Of a DNA stretch of 64,000 nucleotides, positions 1-8,738 are shown one piece after another. The DNA is taken from contig NZ_JAGEOJ010000013.1 of assembly GCF_017573505.1 (NCBI RefSeq), forward strand, positions 296,627 to 360,626. Reading direction: 5' to 3'. Source of the stretch: Actinomadura barringtoniae. Its GTDB lineage: Bacteria > Actinomycetota > Actinomycetes > Streptosporangiales > Streptosporangiaceae. The notes beneath the pieces were generated by a model that worked only from the letters and a program-made list of their open reading frames with translations, did not search any database and was not told the DNA's origin. A program made the position numbers and the translations under genes. Numbering within the stretch: the first letter of the stretch is position 1; each line of letters opens with the position of its first letter.

Positions 1-1490
1 GCCATCGCCAGCGCGGTGAGCGGGTCGTTCTCGTCCAGGTTCGGCAGCCGCCGCTCCTGGTCGTCCCGGTCGGCCGACGGGTCGTCGGCGCTCTCCACGT
101 AGGCCTTGAGGAAGCCGTAGAAGGTGATCGTCTTGCCGGACGCGCCGAACTCGGCGGTCTCGCCCTGAGTCGAGTCGCCGACCACGCGGACCGACACCGA
201 CTGACCGGCGGCGTCCTTCATCTGGCAGGCGACGGTGCGCTTCCAGATCAGCTCGTACAGCCGGAACTGGTCGCCCGACAGGCCCGTCTCGCCCGGCGTG
301 CGGAAGGACTCACCGGCGGGCCGGATCGCCTCGTGCGCCTCCTGGGCGTTCTTGACCTTGCTGGTGTAGACGCGCGGCTTGTCCGGCACGTACTCGGCGC
401 CGTACAGCGCCGCGGCCTGGCGGCGCGCGGCGGTGATCGCGGTCTCCGAGAGCTGGATGCTGTCGGTACGCATGTAGGTGATGAAGCCGTTCTCGTACAG
501 CTTCTGGGCCACCTGCATCGTGTACTTCACCGAGAAGCCCAGCTTGCGGCTGGCCTCCTGCTGCAGCGTCGTCGTGCGGAACGGCGGGTACGGCTTGCGG
601 GTGTAGGGCTTGCGCTCGACCGACTTCACCGCGTACGGACGGCCCGTCAGCCGGTCGGCCAGGCCGCGCGCGGCGGCCTCGTCCAGGTGCAGGGCGTCGC
701 GGGTCTTCAGCGTGCCGTCGGAGGAGAAGTCACGGCCCTGCGCGACGCGCTTGCCGTCGACCGAGACCAGCCCGGCCTTGAACGCCTTGGGCTCGTCCTC
801 CTTGCCGGTGTCGAACTCGGCCTGGATGTCCCAGTAGTGGGACGGGACGAACGCGATGCGCTCGCGCTCCCGCTCGACCACCAGGCGGGTCGCCACCGAC
901 TGGACGCGGCCCGCCGACAGCTTCGGCATGACCTTCTTCCACAGGACCGGGCTGACCTCGTAGCCGTAGAGGCGGTCGAGGATGCGCCGGGTCTCCTGGG
1001 CGTCCACCAGGCGCAGGTTCAGCTCGCGCGGGTTGGCCGCGGCGGCACGGATCGCGTCCGGGGTGATCTCGTTGAAGACCATCCGGTGCGTCGGCACCTT
1101 GGGCTTCAAGACCTCCTGGAGGTGCCAGGCGATCGCCTCGCCCTCCCGGTCCTCGTCCGTCGCGAGGAGAAGTTCGTCGGCCTCGGCCAGCGCCTTCTTC
1201 AGCTTGGCGACCTGCTGCCTCTTGTCGGCGTTCACCACATAGAGCGGCTCGAACTCCTCGTCGACGTTCACGCCGAGTTTCGCCCAGGCCTCGCCCTTGT
1301 ACTTCGCCGGCACCTCGGAGGCGCTGCCGGGCAGGTCCCGGATGTGGCCGATACTGGACTCCACGATGTAGCCGCCGCCCAGGTATCCGGCGATCGTCTT
1401 CGCCTTGGCAGGCGACTCGACGATCACCAGGCGGGTGCCGGCGTCGCCGCCGCCCCGGCCGCTCTTCGCAGTGCCGTTCTTGGCTGGCAC
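1..1490 (-). CDS. topA: DNA topoisomerase I, N-terminal part (cut by window edge)
   Basis: Type IA topoisomerase that relaxes negative supercoils by cutting one strand through a 5'-phosphotyrosine. The minus-strand translation starts at GTG (1488-1490) and soon gives the Toprim signature RLVIVESPAKAKTIAGYL, then the acidic DEDREGEAIAWHL block. The catalytic tyrosine motif FITYMRTDS follows further on. About 496 residues are present; the C-terminal zinc-ribbon or basic tail of actinobacterial TopA lies beyond base 1. The long plus-strand reading frame over this region is antisense shadow. Identification is firm; only the choice of GTG start is uncertain. Confidence 0.96.
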   Translation of the reverse strand, partial: MPAKNGTAKSGRGGGDAGTRLVIVESPAKAKTIAGYLGGGYIVESSIGHIRDLPGSASEVPAKYKGEAWAKLGVNVDEEFEPLYVVNADKRQQVAKLKKALAEADELLLATDEDREGEAIAWHLQEVLKPKVPTHRMVFNEITPDAIRAAAANPRELNLRLVDAQETRRILDRLYGYEVSPVLWKKVMPKLSAGRVQSVATRLVVERERERIAFVPSHYWDIQAEFDTGKEDEPKAFKAGLVSVDGKRVAQGRDFSSDGTLKTRDALHLDEAAARGLADRLTGRPYAVKSVERKPYTRKPYPPFRTTTLQQEASRKLGFSVKYTMQVAQKLYENGFITYMRTDSIQLSETAITAARRQAAALYGAEYVPDKPRVYTSKVKNAQEAHEAIRPAGESFRTPGETGLSGDQFRLYELIWKRTVACQMKDAAGQSVSVRVVGDSTQGETAEFGASGKTITFYGFLKAYVESADDPSADRDDQERRLPNLDENDPLTALAM

Positions 1491-1691
1491 AGTCGCTCCA
1501 ACCTCACTGTCTGGTCTCTTACACGGGCTTCCTACAACGTTCAACGACGAGAGGTTCATGCCCGCGAGTTCCCACCGCTGCAAACCTCCGACAGGATGAC
1601 ACGTCCCCGGCGGGGTTGCGGACCAAGCCCGCCACCAACGCGTTCCCCACCACGTTCCACTCCGTACACGAGCGGGTCATAATGGACCGCA

Positions 1692-1877
1692 ATGGTGGAG
1701 TACACCTACCTCGTCCTGCGACTGCCGCGCGGCACCACCCGTGACACCGCCCGGCAGGTCATGACCGAGCACGCCGAACACGGCGGCTGGGAACTCGACA
1801 GATTGCGCCTCTACCCCGACGGTAGCCGCCGAATCCAACTCCGCCGGAAGATCATTCGTCAGGTCCGTACGTTTTGA
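1692..1877 (+). CDS. DUF5703 family small protein
   Basis: A 61-residue protein starting MVEYTYLVLRLPRGTTRD and ending in a basic block (RRKIIRQVRTF). The pattern VEYxYxVLRLPRG...WELxRLRLYPDG is the one I know from the short actinobacterial DUF5703 family, whose function is unknown. Length and composition fit the family. It is transcribed away from topA and convergently with the chaplin gene; two strong inverted repeats lie between it and the chaplin. No enzyme motif is visible. Confidence 0.85.
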   Translation: MVEYTYLVLRLPRGTTRDTARQVMTEHAEHGGWELDRLRLYPDGSRRIQLRRKIIRQVRTF

Positions 1878-1973
1878 CCGCTCAGGACCACTCACGACCG
1901 CTCTCGTCCGGAGAGTAGCACTATGTGCGGCGGCTAAGACGTACGGTAATCATTATGCCCGACCCCGGACAGG

Positions 1974-2014
1974 GCTTTGCCCGCCCCGGACCGCGCCTCC
2001 GGGACGGGCAAAGC
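1974..2014. terminator. Inverted repeat, likely terminator of the DUF5703 gene
   Basis: Perfect 10-base arms GCTTTGCCCG (1974-1983) and CGGGCAAAGC (2005-2014) around a 21-base GC-rich loop, about 100 bases after the stop of the upstream gene. The unit GGGCAAAGCGTCC recurs about 70 bases downstream (near 2080) and partly near 2133, so this convergent spacer also holds short direct repeats. The terminator role is inferred from position. Confidence 0.5.
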
Positions 2015-2160
2015 GTCCATGAAGCTTCACCTGGAAGGTGCCTTGCGGTCCGAGGACCGCGGCAGCACCGACACGGGCAAAGCGTCCTTGCGACTTCACC
2101 AGCGAGGCAGGCTTTCGGGAAACCTCGCAAGTAAAGCGTCTGTGTTCTTTTACGGATTGC

Positions 2161-2213
2161 CCGCCGAGCTTGATCAATTGGGGATGATCAAAAGATCTGA
2201 TCAAGCCCGGCGG
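2161..2213. terminator. Inverted repeat downstream of the chaplin gene
   Basis: Arms around AGCTTGATCA (2167-2176) and TGATCAAGC (2198-2206), extended by CCGCCG and CGGCGG with a small mismatch. It lies about 55 bases beyond the chaplin stop, reading on the minus strand. This is the position expected for a factor-independent terminator, although there is no clear T-run. Confidence 0.5.
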
Positions 2214-2266
2214 TCTCGCTTGGGTCGAGCTCTAGGCGAACTCGGGTCGAACTCGGTCGTACGCGA

Positions 2267-4402
2267 TCAGCGGCGGCCGATGCGGACGCGGCGGGTCAGC
2301 GCCACGGCGGCGGACATGGCCGTCAGCATCGCGGCGGCGGCCAGCACCCAGATCGAACCGTCCTGGGTGTTGGACCCCAGCGGCTCGGAGGCGGCCATCG
2401 GCTTGACGTTGCCGAGGGCGCCGGTGGCCGTGCCGGCCTGGTCGGTCAGGCCGCCGACCTGCGGCAGCTTGATGTCACCGGAGACGGGCAGCTTGGGCAG
2501 CCCCGGCAGCTGGGGGGTGCCGGGCGTGGCGGGCACCGGGAGCGGCGCGGCGGTACGGGCGTTCGCCGGGGTCAGCGGGGTCGCCGGCAGCTGGACGGGC
2601 AGGGCCGCCAGCGGCGCGGTCGGGTTGACCGGGAGCGAGGACGCCGGGTTGACCGGCAGCGCCGAGGCCGGGTTCACCGGCAGGGCGGTGGTCGGGTCGA
2701 CGGGCAGCAGCGTCGTCGGGTTGACCGGCAGGCTCCCGACCATCGGCAGCGCCGGAACGGTCCGGGCCTCACGGGCGCCGGAGACGTTCACCGGGAGCTG
2801 CTTGGTGACGGTCCCGGGCGAGACCGGCAGGGCGGGCAGCCCGGCCGGGGGCGTGACGGGCAGGCCGCCGGCCTGGCGGCCGGTGGGCAGCTGCGCCGGA
2901 GCAGCGGGCAGGGCGGGCATCGCGGGCATCGCCGAGGTCAGGCCCATCGGCAGGGCCTTGGTCACGCCGGCGAGCCCGGGCAGGCCCAGGGGCAGCCCGG
3001 GGGCGGCGGGCATCCGCTTGCCACCCCGCATGTAGGAGTTGTAGCCGCCCCAGCTGGGGCCGCCGTCGCACTGCGGCTGCGGGTGACCGGCCACCGCGAC
3101 GTCGTTGCCGCAGACCTCCACCGGAGCCTTCACGGGAGCGTTGACCTGGTTGCCGGAACCGACCCCGGACTCCCCGGAGGTGGTGGCGCCCGAGCCGTTC
3201 GGCCCCACGACGGCCGCGGTGCCGTTGCACCCGGCGGCCGCGTCGCCCAGCACGGCCACGGCGTTGCCGCAGGCCTCGACCGGGATGTTGACCGGGGCGT
3301 TCACCTGGTTGCCGCCGGCCACACTGGACTTGCCGGAGGTGGTCTGCGCGCCGCCGGAGCTGCTGCGCACGTGCGCGCCGCCCTCGCAGAACGCGCCGGC
3401 CTCGCCGAGCACCGCCACCGCGTTGCCGCAGGCGCTGACCGGGATCGAGACGGGGGCGTTCACCTGGTTGCCGCCCGCGACGCTGGAGTCGCCGTTGGTG
3501 CTCTGGCCGCCGGAGCCGTGCCCGCCGTTGCGGACCGAGGCGCCGCCGTCGCAGTCGGCGACCGCGTTGCCGATCGCGTTGCCGCAGACGTCGACGGGGG
3601 CCGAGACCGGGGCGTTCACCTGGTTGCCGCCGATGACACTGGACTTGCCCGAGGTGCTCTGGCCGGCGCCGGTGTGGCCGCCGTTCTTGACCTTCGCGCC
3701 GCCCTCGCAGCCCGCGACGGCGTCGCCGAGGATCGCCGCGGAGTTGCCGCAGACGTTGACCGGTGCCGAGATGGGCGCGTTCACCTGGTTGCCCGCGACC
3801 ACGCCGCTGGCGCCGCTGGTCTGCTGGCCGCCCGAGCTCTTGTTCAGTACGTCCGCGCCGCCCTCGCAGCCGGCCTCGGACGAGCCGAAGACCGCGACCG
3901 CGTTGCCGCAGGCGTTGACCGGTGCGGAGATGGGGGCGTTCACCTGGTTGCCGGACCCGACGCCGGACTGGCCCGAGGTCTTCTGGCCGCCGCCGCCCTG
4001 GTTGTTGACGGTCGCGCCGCCCTTACAACCGGCGTCCGCGGTGCCGAAGATCGCCACGGCGTTGCCGCAGGCGTTGACGGGCGCGGAGATGGGGGCGTTC
4101 ACCTGGTTGCCCGACCCGACGCCGGACTTGCCGGAGGTGGTCTGGCCTGATCCGCCGCCGTTGGTGGCCGACGCGCCGCCCTTGGAGGCGGCCTTGGCGT
4201 GGCCCGCCGCCGCCACGGCGTTGCCGCTGGCGTCGATCGGCGCGGAGACCGGCAGGTTGATCTGATTACCGCCGAGCACGCTGGAGTCGCCGCTGGTGGT
4301 GTCGGCGAAGGCGCCGCTGGGGAAAGCGGTGCCCGCACCGAGAGCGACGAAGCTCGCAGTGAGCAGGGCGGCACGAGCAGTGCCCTTGGCCCACGATCGC
4401 AT
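2267..4402 (-). CDS. Multi-domain (long) chaplin, cell-surface protein
   Basis: A 711-residue secreted surface protein. After an N-terminal signal peptide (residues 1 to about 33) come eight tandem chaplin-type domains of about 50 residues, each built on GNQVNAPxSAPVxxCGNAVA with a second Cys after it. Domain 1 has no cysteines; the others keep the pair. The C-terminal half is Pro-rich with repeated LPVNPxxxLPV units, followed by one hydrophobic segment and a basic tail. Chaplins are amyloid-like proteins that coat aerial hyphae; known long ones have one or two domains and a sortase signal. Here no LPXTG/LAXTG motif is visible, so anchoring is probably by the C-terminal membrane segment. A plausible RBS (GGAG) precedes the ATG. 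Confidence 0.88.
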   Translation of the reverse strand: MRSWAKGTARAALLTASFVALGAGTAFPSGAFADTTSGDSSVLGGNQINLPVSAPIDASGNAVAAAGHAKAASKGGASATNGGGSGQTTSGKSGVGSGNQVNAPISAPVNACGNAVAIFGTADAGCKGGATVNNQGGGGQKTSGQSGVGSGNQVNAPISAPVNACGNAVAVFGSSEAGCEGGADVLNKSSGGQQTSGASGVVAGNQVNAPISAPVNVCGNSAAILGDAVAGCEGGAKVKNGGHTGAGQSTSGKSSVIGGNQVNAPVSAPVDVCGNAIGNAVADCDGGASVRNGGHGSGGQSTNGDSSVAGGNQVNAPVSIPVSACGNAVAVLGEAGAFCEGGAHVRSSSGGAQTTSGKSSVAGGNQVNAPVNIPVEACGNAVAVLGDAAAGCNGTAAVVGPNGSGATTSGESGVGSGNQVNAPVKAPVEVCGNDVAVAGHPQPQCDGGPSWGGYNSYMRGGKRMPAAPGLPLGLPGLAGVTKALPMGLTSAMPAMPALPAAPAQLPTGRQAGGLPVTPPAGLPALPVSPGTVTKQLPVNVSGAREARTVPALPMVGSLPVNPTTLLPVDPTTALPVNPASALPVNPASSLPVNPTAPLAALPVQLPATPLTPANARTAAPLPVPATPGTPQLPGLPKLPVSGDIKLPQVGGLTDQAGTATGALGNVKPMAASEPLGSNTQDGSIWVLAAAAMLTAMSAAVALTRRVRIGRR

Positions 4403-4681
4403 GATGCTCCGTTTCGGGGGAGATGATGATGAATGGAGATGGACAGATCGAGCTGGGTGGAGCTAGGTCGAGCTGATGTGAGATGTGCGGGCGCGGCCGT
4501 ATGCGCGCTGTCACACCGCCGACCGGCGTCGCCTCGCGGGCGTCGTCGCGTCAGAGCGGGTTTGCGCTTCGCAGGTGGATTGCGCCGCCGTCATCTCGGG
4601 GGATGACGAGCCGCCAGGGGACGGCACGTCCCGGCCTGAAGACCCGAAGCCGCACGGGCCCAGTCCGGAGCCTGTGGGTTC

Positions 4682-5422
4682 CTAGTCGGGTGCGAAGGAC
4701 GGCTCGTCCGCGGCGGAGCGGACGGCCGGGGGGACCGCGCCGAGCGCGGTCATGAGGATCGGCTGGGGCCGGGCGCCTGCCCAGGACCAGCGGGAGATCG
4801 GGCCACCGAAGCCGGTGAGCAGGACGACCCCGGAGGCCGGAGCCGAACTCACGGCCTGGGACGGGTCCTGGAACGGAGCGGCGGGCGCGGGAACCGGACG
4901 CGGCGAGCCCACCCGTGCGGGGGCCTGGCCGGCGTGCCGGTGCGCCTTGTGCGCCCGCTTGGCCGCCGTGGCGCCGTGCTGCTGGGCGCGTGCGCCCTGA
5001 GCCATCTTGGCGGTACGGGGCCGGACCCAGGAGACGCCGTTCGGCGTACGGGGGGCAGGGGTGTCGACCCCGGCCACGGCACCGTCCACCTTGTGCGCCA
5101 ACGCGGGCAGCGGCGCCGGCAGGACCTTCTTGGCGGTCCCGGCCGTCGTGGTCGTCCCGACCTTGGCGGCGGCGCCGCGTACGGCCGAGGCGGTCGCGCG
5201 GAGCAGCGACCGCGGCCCGTTCGAGGCCTGGCCCTGCACCGGCGCAACGATGCCGGGGGCGCCGGTCGCCGGCACCTCATCGGCGTGGGCCTGCGCACCC
5301 CCGATCAGCCAGCCGGTGATAGCGATCCCGACGAGAACCAGCAGCCGCCGCACGATGCGGCTGTGCACGACGCGGCGCACACGGACGGATACCGTCCGCG
5401 TCTGCTCCGGGTCGTACGCCAC
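4682..5422 (-). CDS. Secreted or membrane-anchored Ala/Pro-rich protein, unknown function
   Basis: A 246-residue protein starting MAYDPEQTRTVSVRVRR. A basic N-terminus and a hydrophobic stretch (about residues 28-45, LLVLVGIAITGWLIGGAQAHA) form a signal peptide or membrane anchor. The rest is low-complexity Ala/Pro/Arg with a more ordered C-terminal block (SGVVLLTGFGGPISRW). I recognise no domain. It is codirectional with the chaplin gene, about 280 bases upstream of it; that spacer holds three GAGCT-containing repeats near 4450-4476 and probably the chaplin promoter. A cell-envelope role is inferred only from secretion and neighbourhood. Confidence 0.7.
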   Translation of the reverse strand: MAYDPEQTRTVSVRVRRVVHSRIVRRLLVLVGIAITGWLIGGAQAHADEVPATGAPGIVAPVQGQASNGPRSLLRATASAVRGAAAKVGTTTTAGTAKKVLPAPLPALAHKVDGAVAGVDTPAPRTPNGVSWVRPRTAKMAQGARAQQHGATAAKRAHKAHRHAGQAPARVGSPRPVPAPAAPFQDPSQAVSSAPASGVVLLTGFGGPISRWSWAGARPQPILMTALGAVPPAVRSAADEPSFAPD

Positions 5423-5530
5423 TGGTCCTCCTCACACCAAGAGCGGGTCGATCGCTCCCTACGGATGGTGACCGTAGCACCACGGTTCGCACTCGCGGCG
5501 GTAATTCGGAGAACCTTTTTTGACCGTCCC

Positions 5531-6847
5531 TTAAGCGCGATCAAGGAATTGGTCGAGAACCCGCACGCCGAAGCGCAGGCCGTCCACCGGGACCCGTTCG
5601 TCGATGCCGTGGAACATTCCCGAAAAGTCCAGTTCCGGCGGCAGCCTGAGCGGCGCGAAACCGAAGCAGCGCATCCCCAACCTGGCGAACGCCTTGGCGT
5701 CCGTCCCCCCGCTCAGGCAGTAGGGAACGGGCAAAGCCCCCGGGTCCTCCGAGGTCAGAGCGGCCTCCATCGCCGCCACGAGGGCACCTTTATAGTCCGT
5801 CTCGACCGCCCAGTCGTAATGCACGAAATCCCGCCGTACGTCCGGACCGAGCAGTTCATCCACGGTCGCGAAGAACTCCTCTTCATGACCGGGAAGAAAG
5901 CGCCCGTCGACCTGAGCGGTCGCCTCCTGCGGAATGACATTCGTCTTATATCCGGCATCCAGCCGCGTCGGATTGAGCGTGTTCTTGAGCGTCGCCCCGA
6001 TCATCCGCGCCAGCGGCCCGATCTCCTCCAGCGCCGCCTCCGGCCGCTCCGGGTCGAACTCCACCCCGTACGCCATGCAGGCCCGCTCGAGGAAGGCCCG
6101 CACCGTCTTGGTCAGCCGTACCGGGAACTCATGCGACCCCAGACGCCCCACGGCCTCCGCCAAAGCGGTCACCGCGTTGTCCGGATGCACCATCGACCCG
6201 TGCCCGGCGGTCCCCCTCGCCGTGAGCTCCATCCAGCCGATGCCCTTCTCGGCCGTCTCGATCAAATACATCCGCCGATCGCCCGGCACGGTCAGGCTGA
6301 ACCCCCCGACCTCCCCCACGGCCTCGGTGCACCCCTCGAACAGCTCCGGATGCTCCTGCACAAGCCACTGCGCGCCCCACTTGCCCCCGGCCTCCTCATC
6401 GGCCAGGAAAGCGAGCACGACATCCCTGGGGGGCTTCCGCCCCTCCCTCAGCCGCTGCCGCATGACCGCCAAGATCATGGCGTCCATGTCCTTCATGTCC
6501 ACGGCCCCGCGACCCCAGACGCACCCGTCGGCGATCTCGCCCCCGAACGGGTCCCGCGTCCAGTCCTCGGCCCGCGCCGGCACCACGTCCAGATGCCCAT
6601 GCAGCAATAGGGCGTCCCGCTCGCGGTCCTCCCCCTCGACCCGCACCACCAGGCTGGCCCGCCCCGGATGCGACTCGTAGATCTCCGGCCGCAGCCCCAC
6701 CTCTTCGAGCAGCCCCGCCACATACTCCGCGGCGACCCGCTCACCCGGCCCCGAGTGATCACCCGGGTTACTGGTGTCGATCCTGATCAGCTCCTGGCAG
6801 AGCCGAACGACCTCGTCCTCAGCGGCCGACATCCCCACAATGATCAC
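5531..6847 (-). CDS. M20 family metallopeptidase (dipeptidase/deacylase-like)
   Basis: A 438-residue zinc-dependent amidohydrolase of the M20/ArgE/DapE type. Visible metal and catalytic motifs in order: HGHLDVVP (zinc His), WGRGAVDMKD (bridging Asp), LADEEAGGKWG (general-base Glu plus ligand), and GMFHGIDERVPVD near the C-terminus (last zinc His). A dimerisation insert with TARGTAGHGSM lies between. The substrate cannot be read from sequence; members cleave dipeptides or acyl-amino acids. The start is ambiguous: GTG at 6847, or ATG at 6832 giving MSAAEDEVVRL. Housekeeping gene next to tRNA-Leu. Confidence 0.9.
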   Translation of the reverse strand: MIIVGMSAAEDEVVRLCQELIRIDTSNPGDHSGPGERVAAEYVAGLLEEVGLRPEIYESHPGRASLVVRVEGEDRERDALLLHGHLDVVPARAEDWTRDPFGGEIADGCVWGRGAVDMKDMDAMILAVMRQRLREGRKPPRDVVLAFLADEEAGGKWGAQWLVQEHPELFEGCTEAVGEVGGFSLTVPGDRRMYLIETAEKGIGWMELTARGTAGHGSMVHPDNAVTALAEAVGRLGSHEFPVRLTKTVRAFLERACMAYGVEFDPERPEAALEEIGPLARMIGATLKNTLNPTRLDAGYKTNVIPQEATAQVDGRFLPGHEEEFFATVDELLGPDVRRDFVHYDWAVETDYKGALVAAMEAALTSEDPGALPVPYCLSGGTDAKAFARLGMRCFGFAPLRLPPELDFSGMFHGIDERVPVDGLRFGVRVLDQFLDRA

Positions 6848-6958
6848 CTTCGCGCCTAGGGTTCCCTCCCCGCCATGGTGCCCCGCGATCGACTTCGCCG
6901 CGAGTCGGGACCTTTGGTATGGTGAAGCCCGCCGCGCAGCGCTGCTGCGTGCACCCCG

Positions 6959-7044
6959 GTCCGGGTGGCGGAATAGGCAGACGCGCTAGCTTGAGGTGCT
7001 AGTGCCCTTTACGGGGCATGGGGGTTCAAGTCCCCCCTCGGACA
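6959..7044 (+). tRNA. tRNA-Leu (anticodon GAG), integration target
   Basis: An 86-base class II tRNA. Acceptor arms GTCCGGG (6959-6965) and CTCGGAC (7037-7043) pair with one G-T wobble. The anticodon stem-loop is CTAGC-TTGAGGT-GCTAG, giving anticodon GAG. A long variable arm (TGCCCTTTACGGGGCA) and a T-arm GGGGGTTCAAGTCCCCC are present. CCA is not encoded. The 3' end (7029-7044) is repeated at 47188-47203, marking it as the attachment site for the elements to its right. Confidence 0.95.
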
Positions 7045-8738
7045 CGTACCGTTACCCCATGGTAGGGATCATCGGTGGATAGCCCGATGTGATCCGGGTC
7101 GAGGTTCGCCTCGACCCGGATTTCTTGTTTGTCGGGCTGATACGTGAGCCGTACGCCGAGCTGCTGATAGACGTTCTGCTGGTCCTGCGGCTTGGCATTC
7201 GTGAGGATGCACACCAGTCCGCCGAGTCGGATGATGAACTGCTCGATCTCTTCCTCGGTCATGGTCTGTTGCTGCCCAGACTCGGCCTCGCGTAGTTCGG
7301 CCTCGGCGGCCGTGCGTTCGCTGTTGGTCTCGGCGATCCACTTGGTGATCGTGACCGGATCGGCCCCAGCCTCAAGGGCGGCGCGATGACGGTTGAGCTT
7401 GTTGTCGCAGTCGGCGATCTTCGCTCGGGCGCGGATGGCCACGGTGTTGGCTGGTTGCTTCTGCGCTCCGTAGAGGTCGGCGATGGTCTGCTTGATGCGG
7501 TGTGGGGCCAGGACCTTGGCGAGCCAGGGGTCCAGGAGCTCGGTCACCTGCTTCTCGCGTACGAACACGTTGCGGGGATGCTGCACCTTGTTGGCCAGCG
7601 CGTACTCCTGCGGATAACGGCACCGGAAGTAGGTGTAATCGCTGTAGGCGTGCGCCTGCATCTTCCGGTGGCACAACCCGCAGTAGATCACCCCGCGCAA
7701 GGCGTACTGGCGTTTGGTCCGCTCGCGCGCCTTAGTACCACCCTTCTGCCGACGGCGGGCTGCGAGCTTGCCCTCGATTCGACTGAAGGTCCGTTTCGGG
7801 ATGATGACGGGATGGACGACCTTCTTGGAGTAGACCCACTGGTCCCGGTCGTTCCACTTGAGCTTGGTGATGTGCCCGAGGGAGACGTCATCGACATCGA
7901 TGAGGACCTCGTCCCTGTGCTGGCGGTTCCAGACCTGGTAGCCGGTGTAGCGCGGGTTGGTGAGAATGGCCCGCACTGCTCCCTTAGACCAGGCCAGTCC
8001 TTCCCTGTGCCGGTTGCGGGCCCGATCATGTGCGGATGGGCAAGGGATGCCGTCACGAGTCAGGCCCTCGGCGATGGCGAACAGGCCCTTCTCGATTGAT
8101 CCCTTGAGCCCGAGGAACTCACGGAAGATTCGCTTGACCACCGGCTTGGCATCAGGGTCGATGGCGAGCTTGTACAGGCGTTTCCCGTCTGCGGCCTTGC
8201 CTGGGTGTGGGTGAGGTCCGGCATCCACCAGTTTGTAGCCGTAGGGCGGGCGCCCGCCGAGGTAGCGGCCTTCGGTGACGGCGATGGCGGCCATGCTGCT
8301 GCGGACTCGGGTCCTGATGCGGTTCCGTTCGCCTTTGGACAGGCCTCCGAACACCGACATGATCATGTCGTGGGCTTCGTTCTCGGGGTCGATCCGCCCG
8401 CCCACCTCGGGCACCCAGAGCGGTACGCCGTAGTGGTCGAAGATCGGGAACGTGAGGCCGTACTGTCCGCCGTAGAAGGCCCGATGTGGTTCACCGATCA
8501 CGACGGCGTCGAAGCCCCGGTTGGGGTTCTTCAGTGCGTTCAGCAGCGCGCTGGCCTGCGGGCGTCGCACCCACGGGATCGACCGGGACTTGTCGACGTC
8601 AAAGTACTCAGTGACGATCTGGCCGCCGCATGCTTCGATGAGCGCCAGCGCGCGGCGTAGCTGCCACGCCTTGGACGCGGCCGGGTCCTGCTTGTCCTCG
8701 GTGGACACTCGGCCGTAGAAGGCGAACCGGATGGTCAT
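7026..8738 (-). CDS. Large serine integrase of element 1
   Basis: A 570-residue site-specific recombinase. Order: resolvase catalytic domain starting MTIRFAFYGRVSTED with nucleophile Ser12 and the FGGLSKGERNRI helix; recombinase domain (GGRPPYGYKL, NPRYTGYQVWNR); zinc ribbon near residue 350 (CGLCHRK then YFRCR); and a long coiled-coil (about 430-530) typical of the regulatory arm. The ATG at 8736-8738 is chosen because it overlaps the upstream stop by 4 bases (ATGA). The stop lies inside tRNA-Leu, so this copy ends VRVRGGT. It should catalyse integration at the tRNA-Leu end; excision would need a directionality factor. Confidence 0.93.
   Translation of the reverse strand: MTIRFAFYGRVSTEDKQDPAASKAWQLRRALALIEACGGQIVTEYFDVDKSRSIPWVRRPQASALLNALKNPNRGFDAVVIGEPHRAFYGGQYGLTFPIFDHYGVPLWVPEVGGRIDPENEAHDMIMSVFGGLSKGERNRIRTRVRSSMAAIAVTEGRYLGGRPPYGYKLVDAGPHPHPGKAADGKRLYKLAIDPDAKPVVKRIFREFLGLKGSIEKGLFAIAEGLTRDGIPCPSAHDRARNRHREGLAWSKGAVRAILTNPRYTGYQVWNRQHRDEVLIDVDDVSLGHITKLKWNDRDQWVYSKKVVHPVIIPKRTFSRIEGKLAARRRQKGGTKARERTKRQYALRGVIYCGLCHRKMQAHAYSDYTYFRCRYPQEYALANKVQHPRNVFVREKQVTELLDPWLAKVLAPHRIKQTIADLYGAQKQPANTVAIRARAKIADCDNKLNRHRAALEAGADPVTITKWIAETNSERTAAEAELREAESGQQQTMTEEEIEQFIIRLGGLVCILTNAKPQDQQNVYQQLGVRLTYQPDKQEIRVEANLDPDHIGLSTDDPYHGVTVRVRGGT
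7029..7045. other. Left attachment core (tRNA-Leu end) of element 1
   Basis: AGTCCCCCCTCGGACAC, the 3' end of tRNA-Leu plus one base, is repeated exactly at 47188-47204. The core also lies inside the coding frame of the adjacent integrase, whose TGA stop (7026-7028) is tRNA sequence. An integrase gene immediately beside a tRNA-end repeat is the classic arrangement of an integrated element. The extent of the full serine-integrase site around the core cannot be fixed by eye. Confidence 0.85.

Noticed and set aside
333..1682. 449-codon plus-strand frame
   Set aside because: It is antisense to topA, whose Toprim and active-site motifs are clear on the minus strand; the plus frame is GC-bias shadow.
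3083..4265. Two long plus-strand frames of 355 and 386 codons
   Set aside because: They are antisense to the repetitive chaplin domains and are themselves repetitive for that reason.
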